Positions 51,732-59,967 of a stretch of 64,000 nt of DNA are shown here, piece after piece; the stretch's first letter is position 1, and each line of letters begins with the position of its first letter. Under the pieces are notes generated by a model. That model had not been told where the DNA came from. It did no database searches and saw only the letters and a program-made list of their open reading frames with translations. The stretch is from Nitrospira sp. (lineage in GTDB: Bacteria > Nitrospirota > Nitrospiria > Nitrospirales > Nitrospiraceae). Made by a program: the position numbers and the translations under genes. The stretch lies in contig JAFEBH010000017.1 in NCBI GenBank assembly GCA_018242765.1, positions 62,001 to 126,000 of the forward strand. Direction: 5' to 3'.

Positions 51732-51855
51732 CAGGATGTTGAAACTAGCCCCCAGCTTTGTTCTCGCATCGTTCAGACCCTCAACATACCCCAGAGGGTA
51801 TGCCTCGGCTCTTCACTCGCTGCAGCCTCGCTGGATGTCTAGTTTGAACATCCTG
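51732..51855. repeat. Stop-codon palindromic repeat, copy 3
   Basis: A 124-bp imperfect palindrome beginning one base after the pgsA stop. Arms: CAGGATGTTGAAACTAG and CTAGTTTGAACATCCTG, with one mismatch at the same G/C site as in copy 1. Core: CTCAACATACCCCAGAGGG-TATGCCTC. Confidence 0.88.
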
Positions 51856-51922
51856 TAGTACGTTGGACCAGCCGCCATTATCTACTCTCCTTGGTATGCT
51901 CTGTCATTCAGGTAGATCCGAG

Positions 51923-52789
51923 ATGGGTTTGAAACGCGCAGTTGGCCTTCAACCGAGGCTTCGACAGCGGCTCGTTGTCTGTGCCAGTCTCTTCTTCCTG
52001 ATCACCGCCTGCAGCGAGAACACCGCACCCCCTCAGCTTGAAGCGTTTGTCTATCCGAAAGGAACAGTGCAATGCCCGGCTGGTTCTCGACCAGGACTGG
52101 CTGGTGCAATCGACGGAAAAACGTCAGAGGATGGCATTCGGTATATGGTCCGCACACCCTCAAACTACGAGGCCACGTTCGCTCATCCTTTGTTGATGGT
52201 CTATGCCCCGGCAGGAATGAGTCGCTGGACATCGGAGCGGCTCGCCGGTCTCACGTCCAGAGCAACTGGAGCAGGATTTGTGGTCGTCTATGCCGATCAC
52301 AAACAGTTGAATATTCAGACCATCGAAGAGCTTGGAAAGATTCCTGAGCTGGTGGCCAAGGAATGGTGCATCGATGAGAAACGAGTCTATGCAACCGGCC
52401 ATTCTGACGGAGGAACCGCGTCGATGGCTCTGGCTGTGCTCGACAAAACAAAGCAAATACCAACGGCAATCGCGCCAAGCGCGGCGGGGTGGACCGGAAA
52501 GGATCTTGAAGCGTTTCAATGCCGTGATCCTATCCCGGTCATGATCTTGCACGGAAAAAACGATACACTCTTCCCCGGATGGGGAGCCCAGACCTCAGCC
52601 TGGTGGGCGAAGTGTAATAGTTGTGATGTCACTAAGACAAAGCCGGTTGAGGGCGGCTGTCGGGCTTATCAAGGATGTGCTTCAGGTGGTGCAACGGTTT
52701 ATTGCGAAGGACCCGGTGGCCATCGTGACTGGCCGAATCTGAATCAAGTCATGCTCGAGTTTTTTGCGCATCCGGAGAAGTTGTTGTGA
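51923..52789 (+). CDS. Predicted lipoprotein esterase (alpha/beta hydrolase)
   Basis: A 288-residue protein. A signal peptide ends in lipobox ITAC (Cys near 30). The mature part resembles PHB-depolymerase/feruloyl-esterase-like hydrolases: nucleophile elbow GHSDGGTAS, Asp candidate in LHGKNDTLFPGW and His in GPGGHRDWP. Six or more Cys residues (NSCDVT, GGCRAYQGCASGG) suggest disulfides outside the cytoplasm. Start ATG 51923 is preferred; the frame is open from 51863. Substrate unknown. Confidence 0.83.
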   Translation: MGLKRAVGLQPRLRQRLVVCASLFFLITACSENTAPPQLEAFVYPKGTVQCPAGSRPGLAGAIDGKTSEDGIRYMVRTPSNYEATFAHPLLMVYAPAGMSRWTSERLAGLTSRATGAGFVVVYADHKQLNIQTIEELGKIPELVAKEWCIDEKRVYATGHSDGGTASMALAVLDKTKQIPTAIAPSAAGWTGKDLEAFQCRDPIPVMILHGKNDTLFPGWGAQTSAWWAKCNSCDVTKTKPVEGGCRAYQGCASGGATVYCEGPGGHRDWPNLNQVMLEFFAHPEKLL

Positions 52790-52819
52790 TGCTCGGAAGC
52801 GATTGAGAAGGCGAATAAT

Positions 52820-53422
52820 ATGGAAGAACAGGGGCTCATTGTAGGACTTGCAATCGTCGGGTATCTGCTGGGCGGGGTGCCGTTTGGGGTGGTTATCTCC
52901 AAAGTGATGGGGCTGCCGGATCCGCGCACGGTCGGCAGCAAGAACGTCGGGTTTACCAACGTCCTGCGTGTCTCCGGCAAACCAGCCGGCATCCTCACGT
53001 TGATCGGCGATATGGGTAAGGGGTGGGTGATGGGGTTTGCGGCGATGCACCTGCTGCAAGATGAATGGGCGATTCTTGTTGTTGCGCTGGCTCCCTTCCT
53101 CGGGCATCTGTTCTCACCGTTTCTGGGATTCAAAGGGGGGAAGGGTGTGGCAACGGCGCTTGGCTCAGTTCTGGGTGTTTCGCCGTTGGTTGGGCTATTA
53201 CTCCTGCTCGCGTGGATTGGAGCGGTAGCGGTCTGGCGTTACTCTTCCGGGGGCGCATTGACGGCCTTTGGACTCTTTCCCGTCATCGCGGCGCTGATCC
53301 ACCCAACGATAGCGTTTATGCTCTTTTCCCTCACTGTGAGCGGACTGATTGCGATCAAGCATAAGGGGAACATTGAACGATTGCGGAATGGGACGGAGAG
53401 TAGGATCGGGCGGTCTGGTTGA
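52820..53422 (+). CDS. plsY: Glycerol-3-phosphate acyltransferase PlsY
   Basis: A 200-residue membrane enzyme that acylates glycerol-3-phosphate with acyl-phosphate. Family motifs: YLLGGVPFGVVISK, GSKNVGFTNVLRV, GDMGKG and LGHLFSPFLGFKGGKGVATALG. Five hydrophobic helices fit. Start ATG 52820. Its acyl-phosphate substrate needs PlsX, not in the window. Convergent with the 71-aa gene. Confidence 0.95.
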   Translation: MEEQGLIVGLAIVGYLLGGVPFGVVISKVMGLPDPRTVGSKNVGFTNVLRVSGKPAGILTLIGDMGKGWVMGFAAMHLLQDEWAILVVALAPFLGHLFSPFLGFKGGKGVATALGSVLGVSPLVGLLLLLAWIGAVAVWRYSSGGALTAFGLFPVIAALIHPTIAFMLFSLTVSGLIAIKHKGNIERLRNGTESRIGRSG

Positions 53423-53444
53423 TCCAAGTGCGTACAGCAATAGG

Positions 53445-53660
53445 CTATACAGCAATAGGAGTCAGGGAAAACACATGTCCGAATCTGGCTGCTGCCGCGG
53501 TGTCCCCATTTTTTAACGCTTCACGCACGTCATCCAGCTTATAGGCATCTTCTACCGAGAGGTAGGGAGACCACTCGTCATCCGTCACGAGCAGTTCAAC
53601 TTCGACCTCAGCCAAATATCGTCCTTCGTGAATGAGTTTCTTTCGGCGTTGCTTCCTCAT
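53445..53660 (-). CDS. Small conserved-type 71-aa protein, TA-module-like
   Basis: A 71-residue protein: EVEVELLVTDDEWSPYLSVE then DAYKLDDVREALKNGDTAAAARFGHVF. It is helical and charged and looks like a small toxin/antitoxin-type gene product. A related broken copy with the same DAYKLDD core lies at 58993-59107, so this is a mobile or frequently transferred unit. The start is at 53660 and the DUF2442 gene lies 41 bases upstream. A 12-bp direct repeat TACAGCAATAGG (53433-53444 and 53448-53459) overlaps its end. Function unknown. Confidence 0.7.
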   Translation of the reverse strand: MRKQRRKKLIHEGRYLAEVEVELLVTDDEWSPYLSVEDAYKLDDVREALKNGDTAAAARFGHVFSLTPIAV

Positions 53661-53701
53661 GTAGTGATGAATCGCACAGATCGTCGGCGTCGATTTTGAA
53701 A

Positions 53702-53962
53702 CTAGGCCGCACCTTGTTCCGTACCGACGTTGGTACTCTCGTATAGTTCCTCGGGGGAGATGTCCGCACCGTTCGGCCAGACGACCGTCCAGCCATCGAG
53801 GAAGAATTGCCGAAAGTACTTCACATCTTTCAACGGATCAAAAACCGGCCCTTTCAGGTAGCGTCGGAAGTCAATGGTATTTTCGGAATTGTCATCGAAA
53901 GTCACACGAATTCGGTAGCCCCCTCGATATTCGGCCTTGGTCACACATGGGATCTTGTTCAT
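53702..53962 (-). CDS. DUF2442-domain protein
   Basis: An 86-residue protein with the DUF2442 pattern: TKAEYRGGYRIRVTFDDNSE, IDFRRYLKGPVFDPLKD and YFRQFFLDGWTVVWPNGADI. DUF2442 proteins are often paired with DUF4160 proteins in toxin/antitoxin-like modules. A DUF4160-like tail, broken upstream, ends 20 bases before this start, so this is the surviving half of such a pair. GAGAGGAGAAG precedes ATG 53962. Confidence 0.88.
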   Translation of the reverse strand: MNKIPCVTKAEYRGGYRIRVTFDDNSENTIDFRRYLKGPVFDPLKDVKYFRQFFLDGWTVVWPNGADISPEELYESTNVGTEQGAA

Positions 53963-53981
53963 GGCTTCTCCTCTCTAGCGA

Positions 53982-54080
53982 TTACCGCAACGGCTCAATC
54001 ATTTCAAGCGGCTTGCCTGCCTTCATGCGTTGCCAGTTAGCACGGAGCCCTGTCTCATGTGCTTTCGACCACTGTCCGAT
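53982..54080 (-). pseudogene. 5'-truncated DUF4160-like gene remnant
   Basis: On the minus strand the frame ending at TAA (53984-53982) reads QWSKAHETGLRANWQRMKAG then KPLEMIEPLR, matching the C-terminal end of DUF4160 proteins. Upstream in the same frame a TAA interrupts it and no N-terminal domain is visible. It sits 20 bases ahead of the DUF2442 gene, the usual partner. Confidence 0.65.
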
Positions 54081-54166
54081 CGGTTCGCATAGGGTTTAGT
54101 ACCGACTGGCGTAGTTCGCTTGCGATTTTCCTCATGATCCTCTGGAGCGCAAGGCTAGGAATGTCC

Positions 54167-54739
54167 TCATCTTAATGGAATGATTTGAAAGGTATGCCTT
54201 CCGAGGATCATTTTCCCATCGCTTGGGCAGATAATTACACTTGGAAAATGTTCATAGAGGTAGAGATATTGGTAACTGATTTCTTTCCAAATAGAACCGT
54301 CTTCGAGAATGATGATCTCGCCACCGTTACCCAGAAACGGGGAAGGCTCACGAATATTTGATTTGAAACACTGGCTTCTATGACCTTTTGGAGTCGGTGC
54401 ATTGGGCGATCCGTCCTTTATTGTGGGAAGATTTTGAGCGGCATTGCCTAGATGTTTCTCGACGGACCATTTAATGCTCTCTCGATCATCAAAATGGATA
54501 GTAACCCATGAAGGTTCGATTTCGGCGACGAAATATTTTCCTTCAAACGATAGAGGTGAAAACCGCAAGTTCCATTTTTCCAACAATAACTTTTCTCCAG
54601 CTTCAGTGACGATGATGATATGGTCATCATCAATCTCCTTGAGTATGTATATCTTTTCGATATCAGCATGCGCATGCACCACAATGACAAGTGATGCCAT
54701 CAGACAGAAGCTGCGTATTAATCCGGCAACGGCCATCAT
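54167..54739 (-). CDS. Predicted secreted protein, unknown
   Basis: A 190-residue protein with a clear signal peptide (GLIRSFCLMASLVIVVHAHA), cleavage likely near residue 26. The mature part appears beta-rich: EKIYILKEIDDDHIIIVTE, GKYFVAEIEPSWVTIHF, GGEIIILEDGSIWKEISY. No family recognised. Start ATG 54739; a second ATG lies directly after it. A + A+T-rich composition compared with the core genes marks it as accessory. Confidence 0.6.
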   Translation of the reverse strand: MMAVAGLIRSFCLMASLVIVVHAHADIEKIYILKEIDDDHIIIVTEAGEKLLLEKWNLRFSPLSFEGKYFVAEIEPSWVTIHFDDRESIKWSVEKHLGNAAQNLPTIKDGSPNAPTPKGHRSQCFKSNIREPSPFLGNGGEIIILEDGSIWKEISYQYLYLYEHFPSVIICPSDGKMILGRHTFQIIPLR

Positions 54740-54879
54740 TGTTTGGTACCCTTAACGCTCAAGATGAGTCGCCAATTGGGATGCAACGCGCAGAGGGTAC
54801 CTCAAGCGCTATGCCTGCAGCGGTGGGCTTGATTGTCTGGCTGGCCCCACTCCATTGATATTCTGAGAGAAGGATGTCA

Positions 54880-55608
54880 TCAAAGAAGGCCTTCTCTATT
54901 AAGAACAAGTCGGCAATCTTCGAATCTAGCTTGAACATCACCAGGTGGAAACCGAATCTGAGAGAGTCCTATGATATTAGAAAATTCAGAACAACCTTCC
55001 TCAAGTAAGACAATTGCCCTCGGAAAACCAAGTCGGCCTTGAAACAGGCCAACCTCGTGGATAACGTTAGGACGAGCGTGTACAGTGGAATCGGGGTGTT
55101 CTTCCTCAGCCGTCATCACGAGAAACGCGAAGGCGGCCTGACTCAACATAGCTTCAAGTCGTTCTGACGTAGGGTACCCCGCTATGGGTTCGCGATTGAA
55201 CTCATCCCACGGTAGGCCAAGCCGTTCGGCCAAGAAGTCTTTGAGTTCTCGCCACAAAGGGGAGCGTCCATGACCGATGAAGATGCGGTTACCACCCAGC
55301 GGCCTTTCCGAAACTCGTGGGACCGCCTCCAGGTTCTCGACCATTCGTTGGACGTGCTCGATTCGTCGACGCAACTCGTTGTGCACTGAAGAATCTTGAA
55401 GATCTAGAGGTGCTTTTGGAAAGTGTGTGAGTTGTGGTGCGTCTTTGCCGTAGAGTTTTTCCAGCTGTGAGCGAATGCCGCTAACCCACATGGCCAATCT
55501 GTCACGGCGAAGCCTGGGATTTGCAAGGAATTCGTTCCCGGAATCGATAAGTTTGCGGAGTATTACAGCTATCGGAGTCGTTTCTGAAGTTGAGGTGCCT
55601 TCAACCAT
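54880..55608 (-). CDS. TIR-like nucleotide-binding protein (PF10137/Cap12 type)
   Basis: A 242-residue protein. A helical N-terminal half (1-105) is followed by a TIR-like domain starting RIFIGHGRSPLWRELKDFLA. Then come LPWDEFNREPIAGYPTSERLE, AFAFLVMTAEEEH and RPNVIHEVGLFQGRLGFPRA, where the Glu of HEVGLFQ is the likely NADase catalytic residue. This matches the predicted nucleotide-binding TIR family (PF10137) found in CBASS Cap12 and PycTIR effectors. No cyclase is adjacent, so it stands alone. Start ATG 55608 is preferred over GTG 55638; neither has a good ribosome site. Confidence 0.85.
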   Translation of the reverse strand: MVEGTSTSETTPIAVILRKLIDSGNEFLANPRLRRDRLAMWVSGIRSQLEKLYGKDAPQLTHFPKAPLDLQDSSVHNELRRRIEHVQRMVENLEAVPRVSERPLGGNRIFIGHGRSPLWRELKDFLAERLGLPWDEFNREPIAGYPTSERLEAMLSQAAFAFLVMTAEEEHPDSTVHARPNVIHEVGLFQGRLGFPRAIVLLEEGCSEFSNIIGLSQIRFPPGDVQARFEDCRLVLNREGLL

Positions 55609-55921
55609 GGTTATGCGGGAAATTATCTTATGGGGCACAACTATTGAGTAAGCTGATCGGCATCATACATACGTGTGGACCAAAGACTGGCGAGCGATTT
55701 TTGCGCATGTTCGCTCGCTTGTCAACGCCCTCCATAGCGCCGCATCGGCGGTTCTATACCCTGCCGGGATAGTCTGTTATAGCTGGAATGGGTGCACCCT
55801 CAGACCGACGCGTTGACAAAAATATTAGACCGCGCAACAATCTGTTACGGTCATTGGTTCCAGTAGCTCATTTTCAGCCGTTGGTCCTAGAATCGAGAAC
55901 TTACAAGTGGATATTGTATAG

Positions 55922-56287
55922 GTGTATCTCGAGATTCAGCAAAGCATCAATAGTGGGTCTGTCTTTTCATTGCCACGACAAAAGTTAGAATGCTTTGTTG
56001 CTGCTCTTAGCAGATCACAAGCGTACACACACTTCGGCGCGTCAGAATTTCCCAGTACATGCGAAACGGTCAGAATGGCCTTATCCAGGAGGGTCAGTGA
56101 GGATGCCAATCTAGCAGCCAGGAGAGAAAGTCGCATAGCGTTGATTATTTCGCTTGGTGCTCTTCTTATCGGATTTGTTTCTGCAGTTGCCGCACTTTCG
56201 CCACTTGCCTTTCCTTCGCCCATACAGGTTTATGCGACTCCTGAGAAGCCTGTACACGCAGTTCAAGGAGGAGGGGTTCCATCATGA
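55922..56287 (+). CDS. Small single-helix membrane protein, unknown
   Basis: A 121-residue protein with one strong hydrophobic helix (RIALIISLGALLIGFVSAVAAL, about 71-92). A soluble N-terminal part (SLPRQKLECFVAALSRSQAY) precedes it. Start GTG 55922 has only a weak AGG nearby. Not recognised. The next gene, a secreted unknown, follows on the same strand. Confidence 0.5.
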   Translation: MYLEIQQSINSGSVFSLPRQKLECFVAALSRSQAYTHFGASEFPSTCETVRMALSRRVSEDANLAARRESRIALIISLGALLIGFVSAVAALSPLAFPSPIQVYATPEKPVHAVQGGGVPS

Positions 56288-56402
56288 AAATACAGTACAA
56301 ACTCCGTCTCACGCGCTTCCGTCATTGTCCAGGTAAACGAAAATAGACCGAGGGGTATCATTCTTACGCGCTGCCATACTTCGACGAGACCTCTCATATG
56401 CA

Positions 56403-57050
56403 ATGAGTAAGCTAATCCCAATAGTCATAACAATTGGAGCGGTTCTGTCATCTTGCTTTGTTTGTCAGGCATTCGGGACAGAGTTTCTGACTCATGAACT
56501 ACCTGAGGGGATTGCCATTCAGGTTCCCGCGCATTGGCGTGTGCTTTCAAAAGACATGCGAAAGAATATACGAGCGGCTACCGAAGCAATGGCGGAACAG
56601 TCAGATGTGTCCTTAAGAAAAGCAACCAACGTTCTTCATGTGAACGCTACACCTGATCCAACTGGTGCAACAGTTCGGGTTACGATTGGCCCTCCCCCAC
56701 CGTTTTCAGCTGCTGAGCTAAAAGACGCAAATCAGAGTGATTTGATTGAATTGAAGAGCATATATGAGAATCAGATGCTGGCCATCCAGAAAAATGGTGG
56801 ACCTGAGCTCATAGAGTCGTATCTTCCACGTATTGAATCGATTTCTGGCATTTCATCCATTGCTTGGTCATATCGCCGCAAGAGTGCTACAGGTCATGGT
56901 GCATGGTATGTCACACAGTATAAAGTCCCATGCACATCGATATTGGTCGAGTTGACCATTTCCTATCGAGAAAGCGATTCTGCACTGTGGAAGCCAATAC
57001 TGAGAAAAGTCCGAGAGTCTGTGAGGATTCAAGACTGCAGTGTTTCCTGA
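56403..57050 (+). CDS. Predicted exported protein, unknown
   Basis: A 215-residue protein. A signal peptide (LIPIVITIGAVLSSCFVCQAFG) is followed by a mature part with HELPEGIAIQVPAHWRVLS and VRVTIGPPPPFSAAELKD. It ends in LRKVRESVRIQD. The arrangement suggests a PsbP/Hsp-like or DUF-type beta fold, but I do not recognise it. Start ATG 56403. A + A+T-rich accessory gene. Confidence 0.6.
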   Translation: MSKLIPIVITIGAVLSSCFVCQAFGTEFLTHELPEGIAIQVPAHWRVLSKDMRKNIRAATEAMAEQSDVSLRKATNVLHVNATPDPTGATVRVTIGPPPPFSAAELKDANQSDLIELKSIYENQMLAIQKNGGPELIESYLPRIESISGISSIAWSYRRKSATGHGAWYVTQYKVPCTSILVELTISYRESDSALWKPILRKVRESVRIQDCSVS

Positions 57051-57095
57051 TGATTAGGATCAGAATGCCTGTCGGAACGCCACTCAAAAAGTAAG

Positions 57096-57161
57096 CTACC
57101 TAACGACGATGTTAACTTGCACGGGATAGCCGAGCTGGGCGAGCAGTTGTTCGTCTTTCTC
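57096..57161 (-). pseudogene. Fragment related to the relic at 58751-58995
   Basis: On the minus strand, EKDEQLLAQLGYPVQVNIVVR followed by TAG (57098-57096) aligns with WDDCEQLLTQLDYSAQVSIV TR of the relic at 58751-58995. Only the C-terminal 21 residues are left. Confidence 0.6.
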
Positions 57162-57335
57162 AGCAGGAGGTCATGTTGTGGAGGCATGGAGGAATGCGCG
57201 GCTGGTATCATCAGAAGTAGTATTGGTATTCGAGGCCAAGCCTTGGCGAGGTGTTGCCGAATAACCACCCGTGAGCACGGCTGCACGTCTGCCTACTGTG
57301 GGGCTCTACAGCTTTCCAAGGTGAGGCTAGCAGCA

Positions 57336-57590
57336 CTAAGCGGTACGCGCCGTCTTTTTGCGTGTCCGGGTTGAGCGCCGGGTGATGCGCGTTGTTTGTT
57401 CAGTCAATACGAGCAAGCCGGCCAGTGCTTCATTAACTGCTTTTGAAGTAGGAAAGGCCTTGGCAATGGCTGGTTCCAGCAAGACGACAGAAGTTCCTGC
57501 GGCCACTGCCGAATAAAATTTTCCTCTTTCCAGCTTTGCAAAGTCAGACCGTTTGTACTCGGAACGCATTTCGTCTTTATCCTTCTTCAT
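57336..57590 (-). CDS. Putative antitoxin partner of BrnT-type toxin
   Basis: An 84-residue basic protein. SEYKRSDFAKLERGKFYS at the N-terminus resembles small antitoxins, and the C-terminus is highly basic (RITRRSTRTRKKTARTA), fit for DNA binding. It overlaps the BrnT-like gene by 14 bases and is downstream of it, as brnA is of brnT. It has no clear ribbon-helix-helix of BrnA, so the antitoxin role is inferred from position. Confidence 0.65.
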   Translation of the reverse strand: MKKDKDEMRSEYKRSDFAKLERGKFYSAVAAGTSVVLLEPAIAKAFPTSKAVNEALAGLLVLTEQTTRITRRSTRTRKKTARTA

Positions 57591-57849
57591 ACAATTTCCT
57601 TTCGCTGCGAGTCATGCGACGGGCATTGATGATTCGAATGGCATCGGCTCGATATGTATGTGAAACAACCAGTAACCGACCCAAGCGGGACATCCCAAAG
57701 GTAATATACCGCAGTTCATTGATAGAGTGGTCTGGATCGGGGCCTGAAAGGGCTAGACGATCCAGAAAGATCGAACCCGCTTCGTCGAACGAGACACCGT
57801 GTTTGCGAAGATTGCTCTCGGCTTTGCGCGGATCCCACTCAAACTTCAT
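57577..57849 (-). CDS. brnT: BrnT-family toxin
   Basis: A 90-residue protein with the BrnT pattern MKFEWDPRKAESNLRKHGVS, then FDEAGSIFLDRLAL, RYITFGMSRLGRLLVVSHTY and ARRMTRSERKLYEEG. BrnT toxins are RelE-like ribonucleases. Start ATG 57849 matches the family; a longer frame reaches 57936. The downstream gene overlaps it and should be the antitoxin. Confidence 0.9.
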   Translation of the reverse strand: MKFEWDPRKAESNLRKHGVSFDEAGSIFLDRLALSGPDPDHSINELRYITFGMSRLGRLLVVSHTYRADAIRIINARRMTRSERKLYEEG

Positions 57850-58000
57850 ACACCAATCCAGGCCCTTGTGCCTTGCATAACAATCTTGGCTTAGACTCGA
57901 CCTACAGTCGTACTCACATAAATGAGTGTAAACCAACTGCCGCCCGTTGGCTACAGCGGCACACTATACGACTGAGCCAAATGCGGTTACGTCAGCAAGG

Positions 58001-58597
58001 CTAAAAGTGCAAGTTGAGCCCAAAGGTCACCATGTGGCCATTATCCTGGAATTGCTTATCATGTAGCGACGCATCCTTCGAGTCGATTTTCTCGAGCCAG
58101 ATATGGCGATAGGTGCTGTCGAGCGAGAGATGTTCGCTCAGAAAGAGCTGCAGACCTGCTCCCACATGAGCGCCGAATCGATGTTGCGTCTTGTCGAAGC
58201 CGTGAGGACCTTCGACATTGGTAAAGTACCAGCCGGCCCCTCCAAGAATAAAAGGAGAAAGCCGTTTTGTGCCAAGCGGATAGATCAACGCAGATCCTTG
58301 CACGGGAAAGGTGCGGACGGTAGTCGAACTGATATCCGTCTTGCGATAGTCGACGGAGCCTTCGACGGCGAGGAATTTGAACGGGTGGAGTCGGAGTTGC
58401 CCGCCGCCGAACCAGTTTGCATCGCCCTCTTTAGGGTCGAAATAGGTCGCACGACCGCCGATGGAGACTAGCCCAAGATTTACATCATCGAAGAGCCCTT
58501 CCGCTTCAGCTGGTTGGACACCTTCTCCACACAACGGTCCTGCTAGAGCAATAGCGAGAGCCGTTACTACTACCGGTAATTTCCATGTTGTCTTCAT
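58001..58597 (-). CDS. Outer-membrane beta-barrel protein
   Basis: A 198-residue protein. The signal peptide (MKTTWKLPVVVTALAIALAG) ends near AEAEG. The mature part is made of alternating amphipathic strands (GGQLRLHPFKFLAVEGSVDY, HVGAGLQLFLSEHLSLDSTY) and closes with VTFGLNLHF, ending in Phe as outer-membrane barrels do. An eight-stranded OmpX/OmpW-like barrel is likely. GAGAGG precedes ATG 58597. Function unknown. Confidence 0.82.
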   Translation of the reverse strand: MKTTWKLPVVVTALAIALAGPLCGEGVQPAEAEGLFDDVNLGLVSIGGRATYFDPKEGDANWFGGGQLRLHPFKFLAVEGSVDYRKTDISSTTVRTFPVQGSALIYPLGTKRLSPFILGGAGWYFTNVEGPHGFDKTQHRFGAHVGAGLQLFLSEHLSLDSTYRHIWLEKIDSKDASLHDKQFQDNGHMVTFGLNLHF

Positions 58598-58750
58598 CAC
58601 ACCACGCCTCTCTATAAGATTACAGCATTGCCTGCAGTCATATATTATTAGACGTGGGTGACTCATTGGCGTAAACGCTGAGCAGAGAAATCTTACAGTG
58701 GGATGGCGAAGTTGGTCAGGGCAGTATTTCGGTGTGATCAGGAAAGAAAG

Positions 58751-58995
58751 CTACCGCGTGACGATGCTGACCTGTGCGGAGTAGTCGAGCTGGGTGAGGA
58801 GTTGCTCGCAGTCGTCTCAAGCCAGGCCGAAAGCGCGTACGTCGGCGACGCCGATCCTCGCTACCACGTCACGAATGGTCAGAAGAGTGGCGGGATCGAA
58901 TTCGCCGTCCATCATTGCCGATTCTGCCCAGGATACAAGACCATCCAAGGTCAACTCATGTCGCAGGTACGCGGCAAGTTTTTCAGCAACAGTTA
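58751..58995 (-). pseudogene. Broken small TA-like gene with an in-frame TGA
   Basis: On the minus strand: LTVAEKLAAYLRHELTLDGL, VSWAESAMMDGEFDPATL, VARIGVADVRAFGLA, TGA (58819-58817), then DDCEQLLTQLDYSAQVSIVTR and TAG. The TGA probably replaces a Trp (TGG). No start codon is evident at the expected place (CTA). The N-terminal end overlaps the stop of the next relic upstream. Confidence 0.75.
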
Positions 58996-59107
58996 GATAG
59001 TGATAGGAGTCAGGGAAAACACACGGCCGAACCGGGCTACTGTCGGGGTGTCACCCTTTTCAGTGCCTCATGCACGTCGTCGAGTTTGTACGCATCTTCC
59101 GCTGTTA
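58993..59107 (-). pseudogene. Truncated, frameshifted copy of the 71-aa gene
   Basis: On the minus strand LTAEDAYKLDDVHEALK (frame 1) matches SVEDAYKLDDVREALK of the intact gene at 53445-53660. Near 59055 one base is missing, after which the second frame continues TPTVARFGRVFSLTPI to TAA (58995-58993). The N-terminal half is lost where it joins the DUF5615 remnant. Confidence 0.8.
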
Positions 59108-59210
59108 GGACCTTGCAGCCCTTGATCCCAGATGGTCAATGCATCATGCCCACTATTGCTGAGAAGGGTAGAGGCGTCTGGCGGGAGATTCTCGTCAAGT
59201 TTAAAGCGCA

Positions 59211-59211
<1 letters not shown>
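59108..59211 (-). pseudogene. Truncated DUF5615 (PIN-like) toxin gene
   Basis: From GTG 59211 the minus strand reads VRFKLDENLPPDASTLLSNS, GHDALTIWDQGLQGPN, matching the start of DUF5615 PIN-like toxins. It then runs into the unrelated 71-aa relic at about 59107. It overlaps the DUF433 stop by one base (TAGTG), the usual coupled arrangement of antitoxin and toxin. Confidence 0.78.
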
Positions 59212-59519
<308 letters not shown>

Positions 59520-59595
59520 TCACCGAATTGACTCTCCTGCACCCCCTTCATATAATGCGACCCGTTCTTGGTCTGCCTCATCCACCCGACTACTT

Positions 59596-59967
59596 ATGCC
59601 ATCACTCTTCAAGGGCAATGTCTCAGAAAAGCTGGCTCAACTTCGAGCCGGTCTGCGTCATGCATTTGCCGTTCAATCTGAGAGCCAACCCCTGGTGGTT
59701 GAAGATGTGCAGTTGCTGGAGCGCATTGCCGATGTGATCGTCAATCGTCGGATGGCGGCGCCGGCGACGATGTTCTTGGAATCCATGGGGCCGATGAATT
59801 TTCTGGGAAGCCAGGCGCTGCATTTCCTCACCCCCATCCTTGATTGTGCCTTCAACACCAAGGAAGTTGAACAGGTCGCCCGGTTACTCGAACGTCGTGA
59901 CACGGTGACTCAGCTTATTGCCATCATTGAAGCGAAGTCTGCTCCACAGGGAGCAACGGCTCAATGA
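59596..59967 (+). CDS. Small helical protein upstream of GlmL-like gene
   Basis: A 123-residue soluble protein (MPSLFKGNVSEKLAQLRAGL, VEDVQLLERIADVIVNRRM, AAPATMFLESMGPMNFLGSQ, ALHFLTPILDCAFNTKEVEQ). It is mostly helical. ATG 59596 is chosen because the upstream part of the frame (from 59443) lacks helical character. Its stop overlaps the GlmL-like gene by four bases, so the two are translationally coupled. Not recognised. Confidence 0.72.
   Translation: MPSLFKGNVSEKLAQLRAGLRHAFAVQSESQPLVVEDVQLLERIADVIVNRRMAAPATMFLESMGPMNFLGSQALHFLTPILDCAFNTKEVEQVARLLERRDTVTQLIAIIEAKSAPQGATAQ

Noticed and set aside
53433..53459. Tandem 12-bp TACAGCAATAGG, considered as an attachment site or CRISPR-like repeat
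   Set aside because: Only two copies and one lies within a gene end; too short to call.
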